Positions 10,884-23,000 of a DNA stretch of 64,000 nucleotides are shown in pieces. The notes below the pieces were generated by a model. That model did not search any database. It saw only the letters and a program-made list of their open reading frames with translations, and was not told the DNA's origin. The stretch is from Aphelidium insulamus. Taxonomy: Eukaryota; Aphelidiomycota; Aphelidea; Aphelidiaceae. Numbering within the stretch: position 1 is the first letter of the stretch; each line of letters starts with the position of its first letter. The position numbers were made by a program, and so were the translations under genes. The stretch is from contig JAZDSV010000007.1 of the NCBI GenBank assembly GCA_036784855.1, positions 1 through 64,000 on the forward strand, read 5' to 3'.

Positions 10884-12650
10884 TCAGTGAGGTCGTGGAC
10901 GCTTGTACTCAGCGTCAGTGGTGGTTGGAATGTGTGCCGGTGTGCTCATCTGCTGGGCGGTGTCAGAGGAGCGTTTGATGTTTCCATTGGGTGCGTAATT
11001 GGAGGCTGGTCTTCCGGGAACGGTGGATTGGTACTGCGGCTGCGCTTGTCCTTGATTGTGGCGAGTCGATGCAGGGTTGTAAATAGCGGGCGAGTAGTTG
11101 CCACCAGTCGGATGGTATGAGGCCATCGGATTCTTCGTCGAGCTGGCGGGCTGTTGTTGCGGTTGAATATTATGTGGCGCAGGGTTCGTATTAGATGAGC
11201 CCGTAGGACCAAGGCGTGCTTGATTGTTGGTTCTATCCAGGTTGCTGCCTCCTGTGCTGTTGCCATTGCTGTTGGTACTTCCTCGAGAATCGTGCTGTGC
11301 GTATGGCGGCATATACGGGCGGTTCCGAGACTGGTCTGCTGCCAATATCTGTGCGCCTGTTTCATTAATAGTGTATCTATATTCCAAAACTTACCTTGTG
11401 GCTGTTGCCTTTGTTGAGGTTGTTGTATATTCTGCGGCTGTTGTGCGTGCGACGGCTGCTGTTGCTGAAGATGCGGTGAATGCTGTACATATGGCGGCTG
11501 TTGTGGCGGACGTGATTGTTGAGGTTGTTGTGCATTCAATGGGCGTGCAGTTTGTTTCGGTGCCAACGTATCTCCCGCAGAAGGCGGCTTGGTAGTGGTA
11601 GCAGGAGTGGGCTGATTTGTTGTGTCTGCCTCAAAGCTGATTTCTTCCTCCGTAAAGACGTACCCTTCAATGCTGTCCATGGACATTGAATGTTGTAGAG
11701 GTGGCTCCGTAGTTGTAGACACGCCAGATGTCAGAATGTTGCCGACGCTATGACTCGCTGTCAGCACTGGCGGTGTCGGCACGCGCTCTTTGGTAAAGTC
11801 ACTGGGCCTCAGCAGCTGGGCGGCGTCCATTTTGCTACCCGATTGCTTTACACCCTGCTTGGCCACATCGCGCAAATAAACCTTGTCGTAGAGACAGTTC
11901 CCTGTGGCATTCCCAAATGCACGCAAGCACCGCTTCAACCCGTCTGTCACCGCTTCCTTCTTTGCCTTCTCCAGTCCTAAAGAATGAGTAAGAAGTATCA
12001 AAAAATCAAGTTATTGTACCTTGACCGCGGTGACGCGCATTATCAACGTTTCCATAGCCAATGTCCTGCAAGAACATTGAGATACCATACACAATTACAG
12101 TGATATCACACACCTCACGGAAGGCCCCGTCACGCAGCGTGACACGAATGATACAACTGATGCCAATGTTGACCGCAGAACCATTTGCAGATTCCAGCAA
12201 GTAGTCCACCTACGATGAGGCATTCAATTATATATATAATCACATAATGAGATACTTGCCGTCATGTCCACAATGGTGGAGGACCAGCCGTTGAAGCCAA
12301 ACACCAAGTTGGCCAATTCAATTGCCTTATTACCTTCCAGGTACGGCACCTTGCCTACAGGACGCGCACATGCCAAGTTAGATGGCTTGTGACGTGTATG
12401 CATATGTGCATATAGAGCGTGGCCATACTGTTTCCCGCGCCTGTGCGGTAGGATACGAATTCTGGTCCCAGCTACAGCAAAATGCGTAAGATACGACCGT
12501 GTACCGTCAGAAGCGACACACCTGTCGCTGCAGCATATCCGCGATGGAGCGCGACTCCGAGACTGACCACGGCACGCTGCCAAACACATTGCGCTCCGCG
12601 GGCGCGGCATTGTAAGTGCCGGGTGGGCGTTGGGCGCGTTGATCCGTCAT
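10884..12650 (-). CDS. RAD52: RAD52 homologous-recombination mediator
   Basis: Seven exons (12650-12522, 12471-12429, 12354-12260, 12209-12114, 12065-12020, 11976-11395, 11338-10884) give 481 aa. The N-terminal DNA-binding and annealing domain is complete: [25 protein letters not shown], a REDIGYG junction rebuilt across an intron, and [21 protein letters not shown]. The protein anneals single strands and loads recombinase in double-strand-break repair. The C-terminal half is low complexity, rich in Gln, Pro, Thr and Asn, without a visible RAD51-binding motif. The intron at 12210-12259 has a GC donor (ACG|GCAAGT) and joins VDMT to VDYLLE exactly as in other RAD52 proteins. Confidence 0.93.
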
Positions 12651-12966
12651 TAAATAAGACAATTTGTTAGTTTATCGCGGAGCTGTTACAACGTTTAGTT
12701 GGAACGCTCAGTGAGGCGACAAATGTCCGGCCTTGATACTCATACCAAGATTGATAAACGTATCTAACCGGTCGGTCATGAAGTTGCACCATTGGTTGCC
12801 CGAGTGCACGTTGACATATACAAAATATACTCATACCAAGTTGTATCAATGTATATGTAGTTGTCATACGGCATTTGCATGGTCTGACTCAAGTCAGATG
12901 TATTATCTAGTACAGGACAATAAGCATGTTGCTGAGCGTATATTACTACAAATATATACACAAGTA
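12651..12966. other. intergenic region holding one copy of a dispersed 73-bp repeat
   Basis: This sits between the 5' end of RAD52 and the 3' end of the P450 gene. It carries the 12756-12828 repeat, listed separately, and two short ACTCATACCAAG segments. No gene is supported. Confidence 0.6.
12756..12828 (+). repeat. dispersed 73-bp repeat, copy 1
   Basis: This segment (AAACGTATCTAACCGGTCGG... to ...CAAAATAT) reappears at 62547-62619 on the same strand with about six mismatches and no gaps over 73 bp. Both copies are outside genes. Neither shows terminal inverted repeats or coding potential within the window. Confidence 0.85.
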
Positions 12967-14812
12967 TCAGTGGACGCCACCACGCTTCGACACCGTGACG
13001 GGCAAACCGTATCGCATAGGCAGGGTCAAGGCATTTGCGTACACCACATCACTGGTACTGCAGTGCTCCGCCAGCTGCACGTCAAGTTCTGTCGTAATTG
13101 TTGCGATTACCAGCGTGGCCTCCAAGTATGCCATTTGCATTCCAAGGCTGTTCATAGAGAAATATATAATGCACAAGAACAAATATAACCATACCAGAGT
13201 CGCGGCCCGGCATTGAAGGCGAGAAATTTGAACTGGCTAGGGTTTGGATCTGCCAGCCAGCGTTCCGGGCGATACTCGGCCGCATCACTGCCCCACAGCG
13301 ATTCCAGGCGCCCCATGGCCCACGCACTTATTGCCAGCCTGATGATATCAACTCCTACGACAAAATATGCAATTGTGGTGTTTAACTGACCAGTGTCCCT
13401 TGGGAACAAATGTGCCATCGGGCCACACATCGTCCGTGACGGCCATCTTGGCCTGTTTCGGCACGGATGGATGTAGTCGGAGCGCCTCGCTGAACGTGGC
13501 CTTTGTGTACTTTAGCTGTTTGAGCTGTTCGTAGGAGAGATCGGATGCATTTGTCATGCCACCGTTCTCGTGCATGACAGCCTCCACCTCCTCGCGCACA
13601 GCTTGCAATGCGTCTGGCCGTTGCATAAAGTTGAAAAATGTCCAGCTGAGTGCCTGTGCCGTTGTATCGCGGCCAGCACTACGTATGAGTGTAAGCAGTG
13701 CTTTGTCGAAGTTCTACGCACATGATCATGTTGAGAACAATGTCGCGCAGTTCACTGTCGGTGAATCCGTCTTGGCCGTCCCGTTTGTAGTTCATGAAGC
13801 GTGACAGCAAATCGCTGTAGCTGTCACTGTCGGGGTCTGCACGGCGCTCACGGATCACGCGGAACGCAAACTCATCCATGGTGCGCTTGTAGGCTTCCAT
13901 CTTGCGGCGTCTGCCATCCAGTCGCTCCGTGATACGCCACCAAGGGTTCCAGAATCTGGCGTCGATTATGGCTTGCGATGCGTCAAACGCCCGCACAAAT
14001 GGCATTGGAGTGTCGTCTCCGGTCGACAAGAATGCCTTCAGCGATCCCATCTCCATGCCAAAGCCGATACGGCAAAACGAGTCCATGGTGTACATGTGGA
14101 ACAGTTTGTGCAGGTCAAGCACCGTTTCCGCTGAGGCTGCCTTCTCCAGAATGGCGCGCAGAGTCTTGGCCTCGTCCTTGAACACTTCCAGAAAGTAATC
14201 GCGAAAGTTTTGCACATTGAATCTGTGAACGGTGAAAACTACATATGAACTCTATACACAAGCACTTGCATGTAGCTGGCCGTTTTCCTCTGAGCCTGCC
14301 ACATGTCTCTGCGAGTATTAATGTGCGTGTGGATAAATTAGTATTCTCGTTACCCATCCACCGCGAAAATACCCTCTCCGAGCAGATCTACAATATGTTC
14401 GTGGATGTCGGGGCCCTTGATGTAGCCGGCAAAATTAGTTTTGAGCGTCCACTCCAAATTGGCGGGAGACGTGGTGAAGTAGTAGCGTGGTGCGAATGGC
14501 ATTGCCATGACAAATGTGCGCTCGCCAAACTTGAGTGTCAGCTGCAGGAACTTGTGGTATAGTTGGTGGTAGCCGCGCGCCATCTCCACCAAATTGCCGA
14601 GAAGTGGCCACTGTACCGGAGCTGTCGTCGGTGATGCTAGTCAGTAGGTGTATGTACGTTGCACAATTCGGGTTACCGACGACACCGCCCACTGTCGAGT
14701 AGCCGCGCATCAAGTCAAGCGCCAGCAGAGACAGCCTGGACACTGCCCACACCACAAGTACTGTCTGCAACACCGATGGCACAGTCTCTACAATCCACGA
14801 AAACACTGACAT
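12967..14812 (-). CDS. cytochrome P450, CYP86/CYP4-clan fatty-acid hydroxylase-like
   Basis: Seven exons (14812-14677, 14621-14354, 14308-14270, 14222-13722, 13678-13391, 13338-13195, 13147-12967) encode 518 aa. There is an N-terminal membrane anchor (VLQTVLVVWAVSRLSLLAL), a WPLLGNL hinge, DLLGEGIFAVDGDMWQAQRK (C-helix), AGRDTTAQALSW (I-helix oxygen-binding groove), SEALRLHP (ExxR), YRPERW (PERF) and the haem loop FNAGPRLCLGMQMA with its Cys. The block pattern is that of microsomal fatty-acid omega-hydroxylases; the substrate is inferred only. The intron at 14223-14269 needs a GC donor (CAT|GCAAGT), restoring TASYIFNVQNFRDY. It is divergent from the SOD gene, sharing a 342-bp upstream region. 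Confidence 0.93.
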
Positions 14813-14871
14813 TGCAGTTATAGAAGTACAATAGCAGAAGCGGGAGTATCGTTGAGCGAATAAACAGCTGT

Positions 14872-14897
14872 CTGTCTGTCTGTCTGTCTGTCTGTCA
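14872..14897. repeat. (CTGT)n tetranucleotide microsatellite
   Basis: About six CTGT units lie 60 bp upstream of the P450 start, inside the divergent P450/SOD promoter region (14813-15154). The rest of that region holds no gene I can support. Confidence 0.85.
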
Positions 14898-15154
14898 GAG
14901 TGCGCGATCAATGCCGTGTAAACGCAATGCGACGCGACGTGTCAAACGCGTGGCGCCATTAACATTAACATTCTATGTGCCTTGCACATGCAAGCATGCA
15001 TATGTGCTTGCATATATGAATATCTATTTTTATAATCTGCGCTTGGTTACAGCGCGGCGTCATGTGCTGCTATTTATAGCTACCTGGGTCATCCCGAAAA
15101 AGCAGCACGCGTACACGCATACACCGCAACTCACGCACAAACCACAAGTCTACC

Positions 15155-15845
15155 ATGCTCTGCATCGCTCCCATTCTCCTCGCGCCCCTTATGGCCCACG
15201 TAGCATCTGCCGTGACGCTCTACACCGCGTCCATTCGCAACGGTTCCATCTCGGCCGATTTCGAGTTTTACACCGCGGGCACCGGGGACGCCACCGCTAT
15301 CCAGGTGCAGGTTTTGGGCGGTCTGTCCGCCACAAGCGGTCCGTACGCGTACCACATCCACGTGCTGCCCGTGGTGAATTCGAACTGCACTCTGACCGGC
15401 GGTCACTACAACCCCACTGCCATCAAGTATGTAATAGTGACATTGACTGGTTATCTAACTCTGCAGCTACACCGCCACAGCTGCCACGGCCGGCACGCTG
15501 AACACCTACGAAGTGGGAGACTTGTCTGGTACGTTCAAAGTATAACTATTCTATTGTTTAATAACATCCGTCACAGGCAAGTTTGGCAAGATCATCATCA
15601 CCAACAGCAGCGCGGTGTTTGGACCCAACAGCTATGTGGACACCACGCTCAAGGTGGCCACTGATATCGCCGCTACACCGCGCAGTGTGGTCATCCATGA
15701 TGCGACGGGTGCTCGAATTGCGTGTGCGAATATCTTGCAGACCGGTGGCAATGACAACAACAACTCGGCGACCGGTGCCACCGTGTCGGTTACGGTCGTC
15801 AACGCCTTCATGCTATTTGTCGCCGTTGTCATGCTGGCCATCTGA
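15155..15845 (+). CDS. secreted, GPI-anchored Cu-only superoxide dismutase (SOD5-like)
   Basis: Three exons (15155-15426, 15467-15528, 15577-15845) encode 200 aa. A signal peptide (MLCIAPILLAPLMAHVASA) leads into a SOD_Cu domain with copper ligands in YAYHIHV, TGGHYNP and SVVIHDATGARIACAN, and the block EVGDLSGKFGKI. The C-terminus is a hydrophobic tail after a Ser/Thr/Gly/Asn stretch, as expected for a GPI signal. This matches the fungal and oomycete surface Cu-only SODs, which lack zinc and the electrostatic loop and detoxify superoxide at the cell wall. A Cu/Zn origin is less likely because the region between the ligands is short. Confidence 0.85.
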
Positions 15846-15988
15846 GTGCCGGGGTGCTGATAAGAGAAGGTCTGATTTATAGAAATATATTATAGAGTCG
15901 CCGACTGCATTAAAGTTTGGAAAAAGAAGTCACTCTGCAGTGAAGAGTCGATGCACATCAAGACATCATTTGTATTACATATATAATG

Positions 15989-17036
15989 TCAAATAAGCTC
16001 CACGGTTCCCGCGCGGAGCATTGCGGCCACATAGCCAAACTGTATTAGAAATATCTGACCCTTCTTCATTGGCAGCGATAGCCTAATTTCGTTGAGTGAG
16101 TACTTTATCAACTATCATAAACCTACCCGCCATCCCCGAGCAACACTTCTCCCAGGTTCTTCAAGACGCGGACAAAAACTGGGTGCCGCGGATTCTCGGG
16201 GTTGACTAAATGTCCATTAATCAGGCAGATAAAATACACACTCAAGCAAACCATTCGGCATGGAGCACAAGTCTTCAGGGAACCCTTCAAAGCACGACTG
16301 GTTCAAATGGTTTCTCCGTATTTGTTCATAGCTAATGTTATTGGTGGCAGACTATATGAGGTGAACATACGATTTGCAGTATTCCAACTCGGGCGAGGAC
16401 AAATGGTCTTGCAAACTCTTGTCTGCAACTATTTGACCAGCAAACAATTCCACCTGCAAACTCAGCTTTAAAGGACACTTACCACAATGTACCTTGCGCA
16501 GGCGAGCTAGCAGATATGACTTGAGTAAGAATTTTATCCGCTCCACCTCTAACTCCATCAACTCTGCTCGCACCAGTTCGTCGGTCGTGTTTATCCGCGA
16601 GCGCTGCATCGCAACCTTCTCTGCCTGAATGTATAAGTTTGCATCATCAGTATCCGGAAGAGGCGGCACAAACAGTGTCCAGCAGATAGTCGGCCAGCGG
16701 TTCCACCACGTCGAACTGGAACGGGAGTACGGTCGGCGCGCACTTTTCATTGATCCACCACTGCGTCAGTTGCTGGACCAGCGTGGAGCTACGGGACTGT
16801 GCCGCCTCCTGCACCGGTCTCAGCTCCGCCAGCATGGCATCCAGCTCGGTGTCGGCGGCATTGTGGGCATCCCTCTCCCCGTATAATGCATCATCGCCGT
16901 AGCTTTCGTGGTTGCCGGGCTGGGGCTGCAGCAGGTCCGTCACGGCATTGTCGACACTCTCCGTATAGGCCGTGTTTGTCAGCAGCCCAGCGGTGGGCAT
17001 GCTCTCCGAGCCGAAGCCCAGATGTGAGGTGGACAT
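15989..17036 (-). CDS. SLD5: GINS complex subunit SLD5
   Basis: Six exons (17036-16674, 16624-16493, 16453-16371, 16331-16252, 16205-16127, 16082-15989) give 276 aa. GINS, with CDC45 and MCM2-7, forms the replicative helicase. Family blocks are WWINEKCAPTVLP, ELMELEVERIKFLLKSYLLARLRK (A-domain helix), LSSPELEYCKSY and the C-terminal B domain ending KKGQIFLIQFGYVAAMLRAGTVELI, the typical xxGxVELI terminus. An extra ~80-residue acidic N-terminus precedes the conserved core. Each exon is short, and the last four introns run 40-47 nt. Confidence 0.9.
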
Positions 17037-17494
17037 GGTGTTTCAAAGTCGATTTTTAAAGCAATCAACTCTGGCGGCGTGTTATATTTACAGTAGACCA
17101 CATGCTGACTAGGACTTAATACAACAGCAGATACTTAACATAGCAACGAATCAGTATGTGACCAGTATTGAAAGGTTATATGTATCAGTACAATGACGAT
17201 TCAAAATTAATAAATACTCTGTTGCTGTTGAAAAAAAGGTTATATACCGCGTTAAACTTTTTTCGACATGCAATCTATGTCAACTTTTGGCTCTTCCATC
17301 TTTCATTACCTCCGTTTCAACTTGGCTTCACACAGTATATTACTTTCGAATGCAACATACCAAACAAAAAGTTGAACTTTGTGATATTTATCGTCGGCAC
17401 ATGAAAAGTATATGTACGAAAAGAATGATGTATGAATATGTATGAAGAAGGCGATGAGTGAAACCAGACTTAAAACTTGTAACTCTCATGCATT
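17037..17494. other. AT-rich intergenic region
   Basis: 458 bp between the divergent 5' ends of SLD5 and the FAAP24-like gene, so likely a shared promoter region. No repeat or gene is apparent. Confidence 0.5.
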
Positions 17495-18425
17495 ATGCAC
17501 CAGAAGCCGTATGTTCTCGTAGCCGATGACTGCAAGGACAGCGAGCTGACTCGGCTCTTGAAGCAAGGTGAGCATTGGCTGCAAACACAATGGTGGTTGA
17601 CATAATAGCGGCAGAAAACGTCCTACTACGATATCACAAGGGAAGTGAAAGGGAGGCCACTCTGACCAGTTACTCCCCATTTCCCGGCTGTTTTTGTCGG
17701 CTCCAAACTGAGGCAGAACTGTTGCTGCTGGATGGGGATGATATGCAACAATCTGTGGATATTTTACTTGGTGGCTTCATGCCACTTTCAGTATGCAGTT
17801 GTGGTATTGAAGCCTAAACACTGATCTTGATCAGAATGATGCCAAGCGCATTTTGCTCGTGCTGCAGAGCAACATCACAAAAGAAGTCATTCTAAAGCTG
17901 CAAGTAGCAGCTGCTTGCAGGTATAGATTACTTTGAACATTATATACAACCACTAAGTTGCAGCTACTCTGGTTACGTAATTCCAATGCCGACATGCCAA
18001 GCCGCGGCACAGTTCATAGCACGGCTGGCACATCAAGATTCCAAACCGCCCAAAAATGCATCCGGGGATCTCCATGGACTTGCTGATGCCGGCTCTGCTT
18101 TGGGTCGCAAAAAGCTGGACTCTCCCGGGACGCAAGTGTGGAAAACGGTGCACACAATTCCCGGAGTCGGCGATGCAAAGACGGCAGCGCTTCTCGACGG
18201 CGTTGGCTGTACGTATGAATGCTTTGATGGCCGTGTTTATTTTATGCAGCTATTTACAATCTGGCCAATGCCGAGTCTGCCGAGGTATTCTTGCATTGCT
18301 ATGCTTACGTAAGTTAAAGTATTATTATATTACAGGCCATTGTACGCAAATGCCCCGCCATAACTTTATCAATTGCGCGGAGAGTGTTTACCTTTTTCAA
18401 TGAGCCGCTCAATGTACAACATTAA
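17495..18425 (+). CDS. FAAP24: FAAP24-like Fanconi anaemia / FANCM-partner protein
   Basis: Six exons (17495-17567, 17609-17790, 17835-17920, 17964-18208, 18250-18284, 18336-18425) join to 236 aa, close to human FAAP24 (215). The first part reads as a degenerate XPF-type nuclease fold without the ERKxxxD catalytic motif (for example RILLVLQSN, GYVIPMPTCQAAAQFIARL). The C-terminus is a tandem helix-hairpin-helix: TIPGVGDAKTAALLDGVG, then SIYNLANAESAEAIV and RVYTFFNEPL. FAAP24 targets FANCM to branched DNA at stalled forks. A more distant ERCC1/MUS81-family relative is the alternative. The start at 17495 is the ATG in frame with the first exon. Confidence 0.75.
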
Positions 18426-18598
18426 GGTGTTAATAGAGCCATCTCAGACAGCATTAATAACAGGTGCTCATTTCCACTTGAAATTCAGTGAAACAGCCTC
18501 GGCACCGCGCAGCAACCAGTCGGGCATCACGTGCGCAACAGACGGAGGTCACAGCAAGTGTGGCTGCAAGAAGCTCCACGTATAATGGCGCATATTCG

Positions 18599-19854
18599 AT
18601 GTTGCGCTGGGTGGCTCTCGTAGCACTCTTCGGACTGGCTGCGTTGTTATACTACTCGCGCGACATGCTGCTTAATGCTGCAAAAACAGCTCCACAAGGC
18701 GACATTCCATCAAAGGATCGCCGCTTCACCGCCGGACAGACGCTGGCATACGGTACAGAATGGCTTTAGTCGCACAGCACTAAGTCGGTTTTAGTAACGC
18801 CGTGGAACAGACGTGGATACGAGCTCTCAGTACAGGAGACCAAAAAATTCACCATGGTTTCGCCCGTGTGGTTCCGCATTGACCGCAATGCCGATAAAAT
18901 AGACGGTGAAGACGATGTGGATGAGGAGTGGCTGCGATCAATGCGCAAGCACAATCCAGCGCGCATTGTGCCACGAGTGCAACTGGACAATTCTTGGCAA
19001 CAGCAAGATTATCGACGGCTGGCCAGCGGCGACGCGGAACTCGCTGCCAACATCTCAGATGTTGTCGTACAGTTGTGCAAGTGAGTATCATATGTGGTAT
19101 CGTATGGACAATAACTCAGCTGGGCAGGAAATACAACTTTGACGGTATCGTGTTGGAGTGCGCGGTCCCGCAGTACATGATTCACTTTCTGCGGCATCTG
19201 GGCAGCACGATGCACCGACAGCCGAAGGAGCTACTCTTGATTCTTGTTATAGCGCCGAGCAGAGGTGACTCTGATCATGCCGATAGCGCATTTGGGAGCA
19301 GACACATGCAAGCAGTAGACGGACATGTCGACTTCTTCTCTCTGATGACATATGACTACACAACTGGTTCGGCGTCTCCAGTGCTTCACGGTCCGAACGC
19401 CCCACTTAATTGGCAGCGCCAACAGGTTCTCCGACTATGTCCCCGAAGAGCGGTACGTGTCAACGCCATGTATCTACACTCCATTTACAAGAGCCTCTGT
19501 CAGGACTGTTCCCGTGTGTTGATGGGAGTAAACTTTTACGGGACTGTCTTCGACGGCAGAGGTGCTAACAAACCCATAATCGGCCACGAATTCCAGGCGC
19601 TGATGGCGAGTCGCGCCGACAAGCAATTGTCGTGGGATGAAGAGGCACAAGAGCATGTTATGCACTATCGCGACAGAGATCAACAGCTGAGCGTATATTA
19701 CCCCAGTGATGGTAGTGTGGAACTGCGTGTAAAGTTGGCAGAGGAATTGGGCGCTGGATTAGCAATCTGGGAACTGGGCAAGTTGAAGTGAGTTGTGCTC
19801 GTGCATTAACGTGTTTCAGGGCAAGGACTTGATAGCTTTCTTGAGTATGTGTAA
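18599..19854 (+). CDS. CHID1: chitinase-domain-containing protein 1 (GH18-like)
   Basis: Five exons (18599-18752, 18795-19080, 19128-19452, 19504-19777, 19820-19854) encode 357 aa. An N-terminal membrane anchor or signal (WVALVALFGLAALLYYS) precedes YVTPWNRRGYEL, VSPVWFRI, VDFFSLMTYDYTT, GPNAPLNW, LMGVNFYG and IWELGQGLDSF, all blocks of CHID1 (SI-CLP), a secretory or lysosomal GH18-fold saccharide-binding protein. The classic GH18 DxxDxDxE active site is not present, as in CHID1. The last intron (19778-19819) needs a GC donor (CTGG|GCAAGT); only then does the conserved C-terminal IWELGQGLD appear. Confidence 0.9.
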
Positions 19855-20031
19855 TACGGAATAGAATTGTTATTGCGATGAACTCGTCATACTATTCCTA
19901 TATTGGCGCAGTATTGCAGTAGTTCCACAAACATAGTATCATCGGAGACATATTGCTTAGGGATCGGGAGCGCAAACGCAAACTTTGTCAGGCCGACTGT
20001 TTGTCGCCCGCAGACTTTCCACTCGCGTCAA

Positions 20032-23000
20032 ATGTCCACCACGGAGGGAGACAAGAGTCGAAAGGGCACCGTGCCGCCCAGCAGGCAACCATCGGACGTG
20101 TCGGTGCTGGGCGACTTGCGCTTCGACCAGTCCAAGATATATCGCCGATACGTGGCCACTGACAACGCCAACGGTTGTGTCGATGGCGGTAATGGACAAG
20201 ATTTCACTCAGTCGCAGTCGGCTCTCTCGGCCACCTCCACGGACTCGCTGCTGCCTGCCACTGCCGGCACCGACTCGGCGAACCCCGCACCGGTGTCGCG
20301 TAGCCATCGCCGGCTGTCACAGGTCCAGCGCGGAGACGACGCGACACACAAATCACTCACACCCGCCGCCGCCACACAACCGAGTCAGCGGCAACGCAGT
20401 GTCACATCCGGCTTCTTCTCGTCGTGGCTGCAGCAAGGCGCGTCACAGCCCTCCATCAACACCGCCAATAATACGGCAAGTGCCGCGCAGTCGCGGCAGC
20501 CATCCACCGTGCTGACAGTGACACCGACCCGTAAACGCTCATCAACCGCCACCGCCACCTCGCCTACCACAGCCGCCACAACCGGCACCGCCGACGATGT
20601 GTTCAGCAGTGTCATCATGCAGAACACGAGCATATTCAAACGGCGCTCCGATGGCACCGGTGCCGCCGAAACCGTGACGATTGTCACACGCGATGTCCCG
20701 CTGACCGAGGCCGACTTGTTGCCACGGTCCGCCTCTGCCGCCGCCGTCGTGCCGGCTTATAGCAGTGGCGACGGTCCGATGATTCCGCACTTGCCCGTCA
20801 ACCGACAGCACGGACGCGCCCACACAACAGTCGGCGCGTTCGGGGCGGGTGGCGCAGTGCAGAGGCCCGGTGCCTGGCGTCTCAGTGCCGACTCGATGAC
20901 TGCGGCCGGTGATGACAGACGGCGTCACCGCCCCCGCACAAGCAGCCACTACTCGGCCGTGGTCAGTGTGGGCGGTGGGAGAATCAAAAAGTCCTGTGCC
21001 ATGGTGTCGGCCACGGACATGCCGCCCGAGGGAGCGCCGCCACACCGCCGCGAAATGTCCATCGCCACCTTTCTCACGGCGCCGGACGCGTCTGGCCGGC
21101 TGTCGCGCACGTCGGGTGGACAGTGGCGCCGACGACGGCCACCGCTCAGCCTTGCGGGGCTGCGTGTGCCGCGGCGCTGGTTCTCCCTGCGCAACGTCAT
21201 CTCCTTCTTCAACGCGCTCATCCTCACCGCGGCCGTGCTGGTGGTGGTGCTGGTCAGTTACTACGCGGGCGTCGCCTCCACCCGCAGCGCCATCAGCGCC
21301 ATGTCCAACGTGACGCTCACCGATATCACGCTGAAGCTGGACGACGTGCTGGGCAACGGGCAGCTGGTCAACCAGTTCACCGAGGGCGCCCTGACCGGCC
21401 CCTCAAACACCATGAACGACACGCGGTCCAACGTGCGCCTGTTCTACGCCTTCATGTCGGTGGGCCGCGACAGCACCGACCAGATATTCGCGGTGGCCCC
21501 CGACAGTTCCTACGTGGGCGTGTCCACCTACCGCGACGCCGCCGGCCACCTGATCCCCGGCCAACTGCTGGTGCGCTACCTGAACAAGACCAGCCGGCCA
21601 AACATGCTGGCGTACGCGGTGCCCGCCGGCTGCACCACCAACCAGACCGTGTGCTACCGGCAGGCGTTCCTCGCCAGCAGCACCCCGCTGCTCAACGCCA
21701 CGTATAGCGTGTCGAATCAGCCCTACTACCAGCTGGCGATGCAGAGACGGCGGCCGGGCTGGGGCAACGTGTTCCTCTACAACGGCGGCCAATCCATCGG
21801 TGTCACGGCATTCCGCCCCGTCTGGGCCGCCGACGGATCCCTGATGTTTCTCGCCGCCGCCGACATTTGGCTGGTGGGTGTTCATAACTTAATTTCTGCG
21901 CCATAGTATACATTATGCTATGCCATAAACTCCTGTAATATGCACATTCACAACTAATCTTCACAATGGCAGAATAGTTTGTCAGACTATCTGAGCGATA
22001 TGGCGCGGCTTATATCCGGGTTGGAGACCAAGGCCACGCCGTCAATGTTTATATTCGAACCGTCCGGCATGATGGTCGCGTCGTCAAACCCGACCGAGTT
22101 GCCAGTGCTGAACCCTGCCACGGCTGCTGCTGCTACTGGTGGTGGTGGTGGCAGACAGTCTGTGACGGATATCCGGCGCGCCGAAAGCGACGTGGTTGTG
22201 CGGTACTTAATGGGCGCGTTCGGCCGGCTGGACGCCATCCAGTGGCCCGATGATGGGAGTCCGTTTGTGTTTGAGGATGCCGATGCCCATGTCATTATTG
22301 GCAACTATCGTCGGGAGCTGGGTGATATTGACTGGATTGTGGCGGCCTATGTGCCGTTCGCCGCCTTCAATGGCCGCCTGGTCAACGCGCACTTTATCCA
22401 GGTGCCCATTGTGTCGGTGGCGGTGCTGATACTGGCGACGCTGTGCTCTGTGGCAATGACACGTGCCATTGGGCGCCCACTAAAGCACATTGCCGAGGAA
22501 ATGCTGCGCGTGGCCGATCTCAATCTGGACAGTGATGAAGATGAAGACAGTGATGAATGTGATGCTGAGGGTTTCAGCGCCGAGAAAGAGCTGCAAAAGG
22601 CAATTAGCACAAACAGTTTGGCGTCTCGAATGCAATTAATGTGCCCCACTGTGTCGTTCAGCGAGTATCACGCATTTGACGAATTGAAGGAGTTGCAGTA
22701 CCTACGATCGGCCATGTCGGCCATGAAATCCGGCTTGAAATCATTCTCAAAGTATGTGCCGCTGGACGTTGTGACGCTGTTGATGAAGATGAAACGCGAG
22801 GCGGTGCTCGGCGTCGATGAGATGGAGTTGTCCATCTTTTTCTCCGACATTGTCAATTTCACAACCATTGCCGAATCCGTGACGCCCAAGCAGCTTGTCG
22901 ACATCATGTGGTCAGTGTCATCTATATAGTATGCTTTTGCTGAATAATTAAATAACCTTGGCAGTGAATACTTGTCGGAAATGTCGGATATTATCTTGCA

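Noticed and set aside
19903-20031. In-frame extension of the cyclase upstream of ATG 20032
   Set aside because: No ATG opens it; the composition is unlike the Ser/Thr-rich N-terminus and it overlaps the CHID1 3' region.
20540-21885. Large antisense and out-of-frame ORFs within the adenylyl cyclase exon
   Set aside because: High-GC coding sequence leaves open shadow frames; Ala/Arg/His-biased composition and no conserved blocks.
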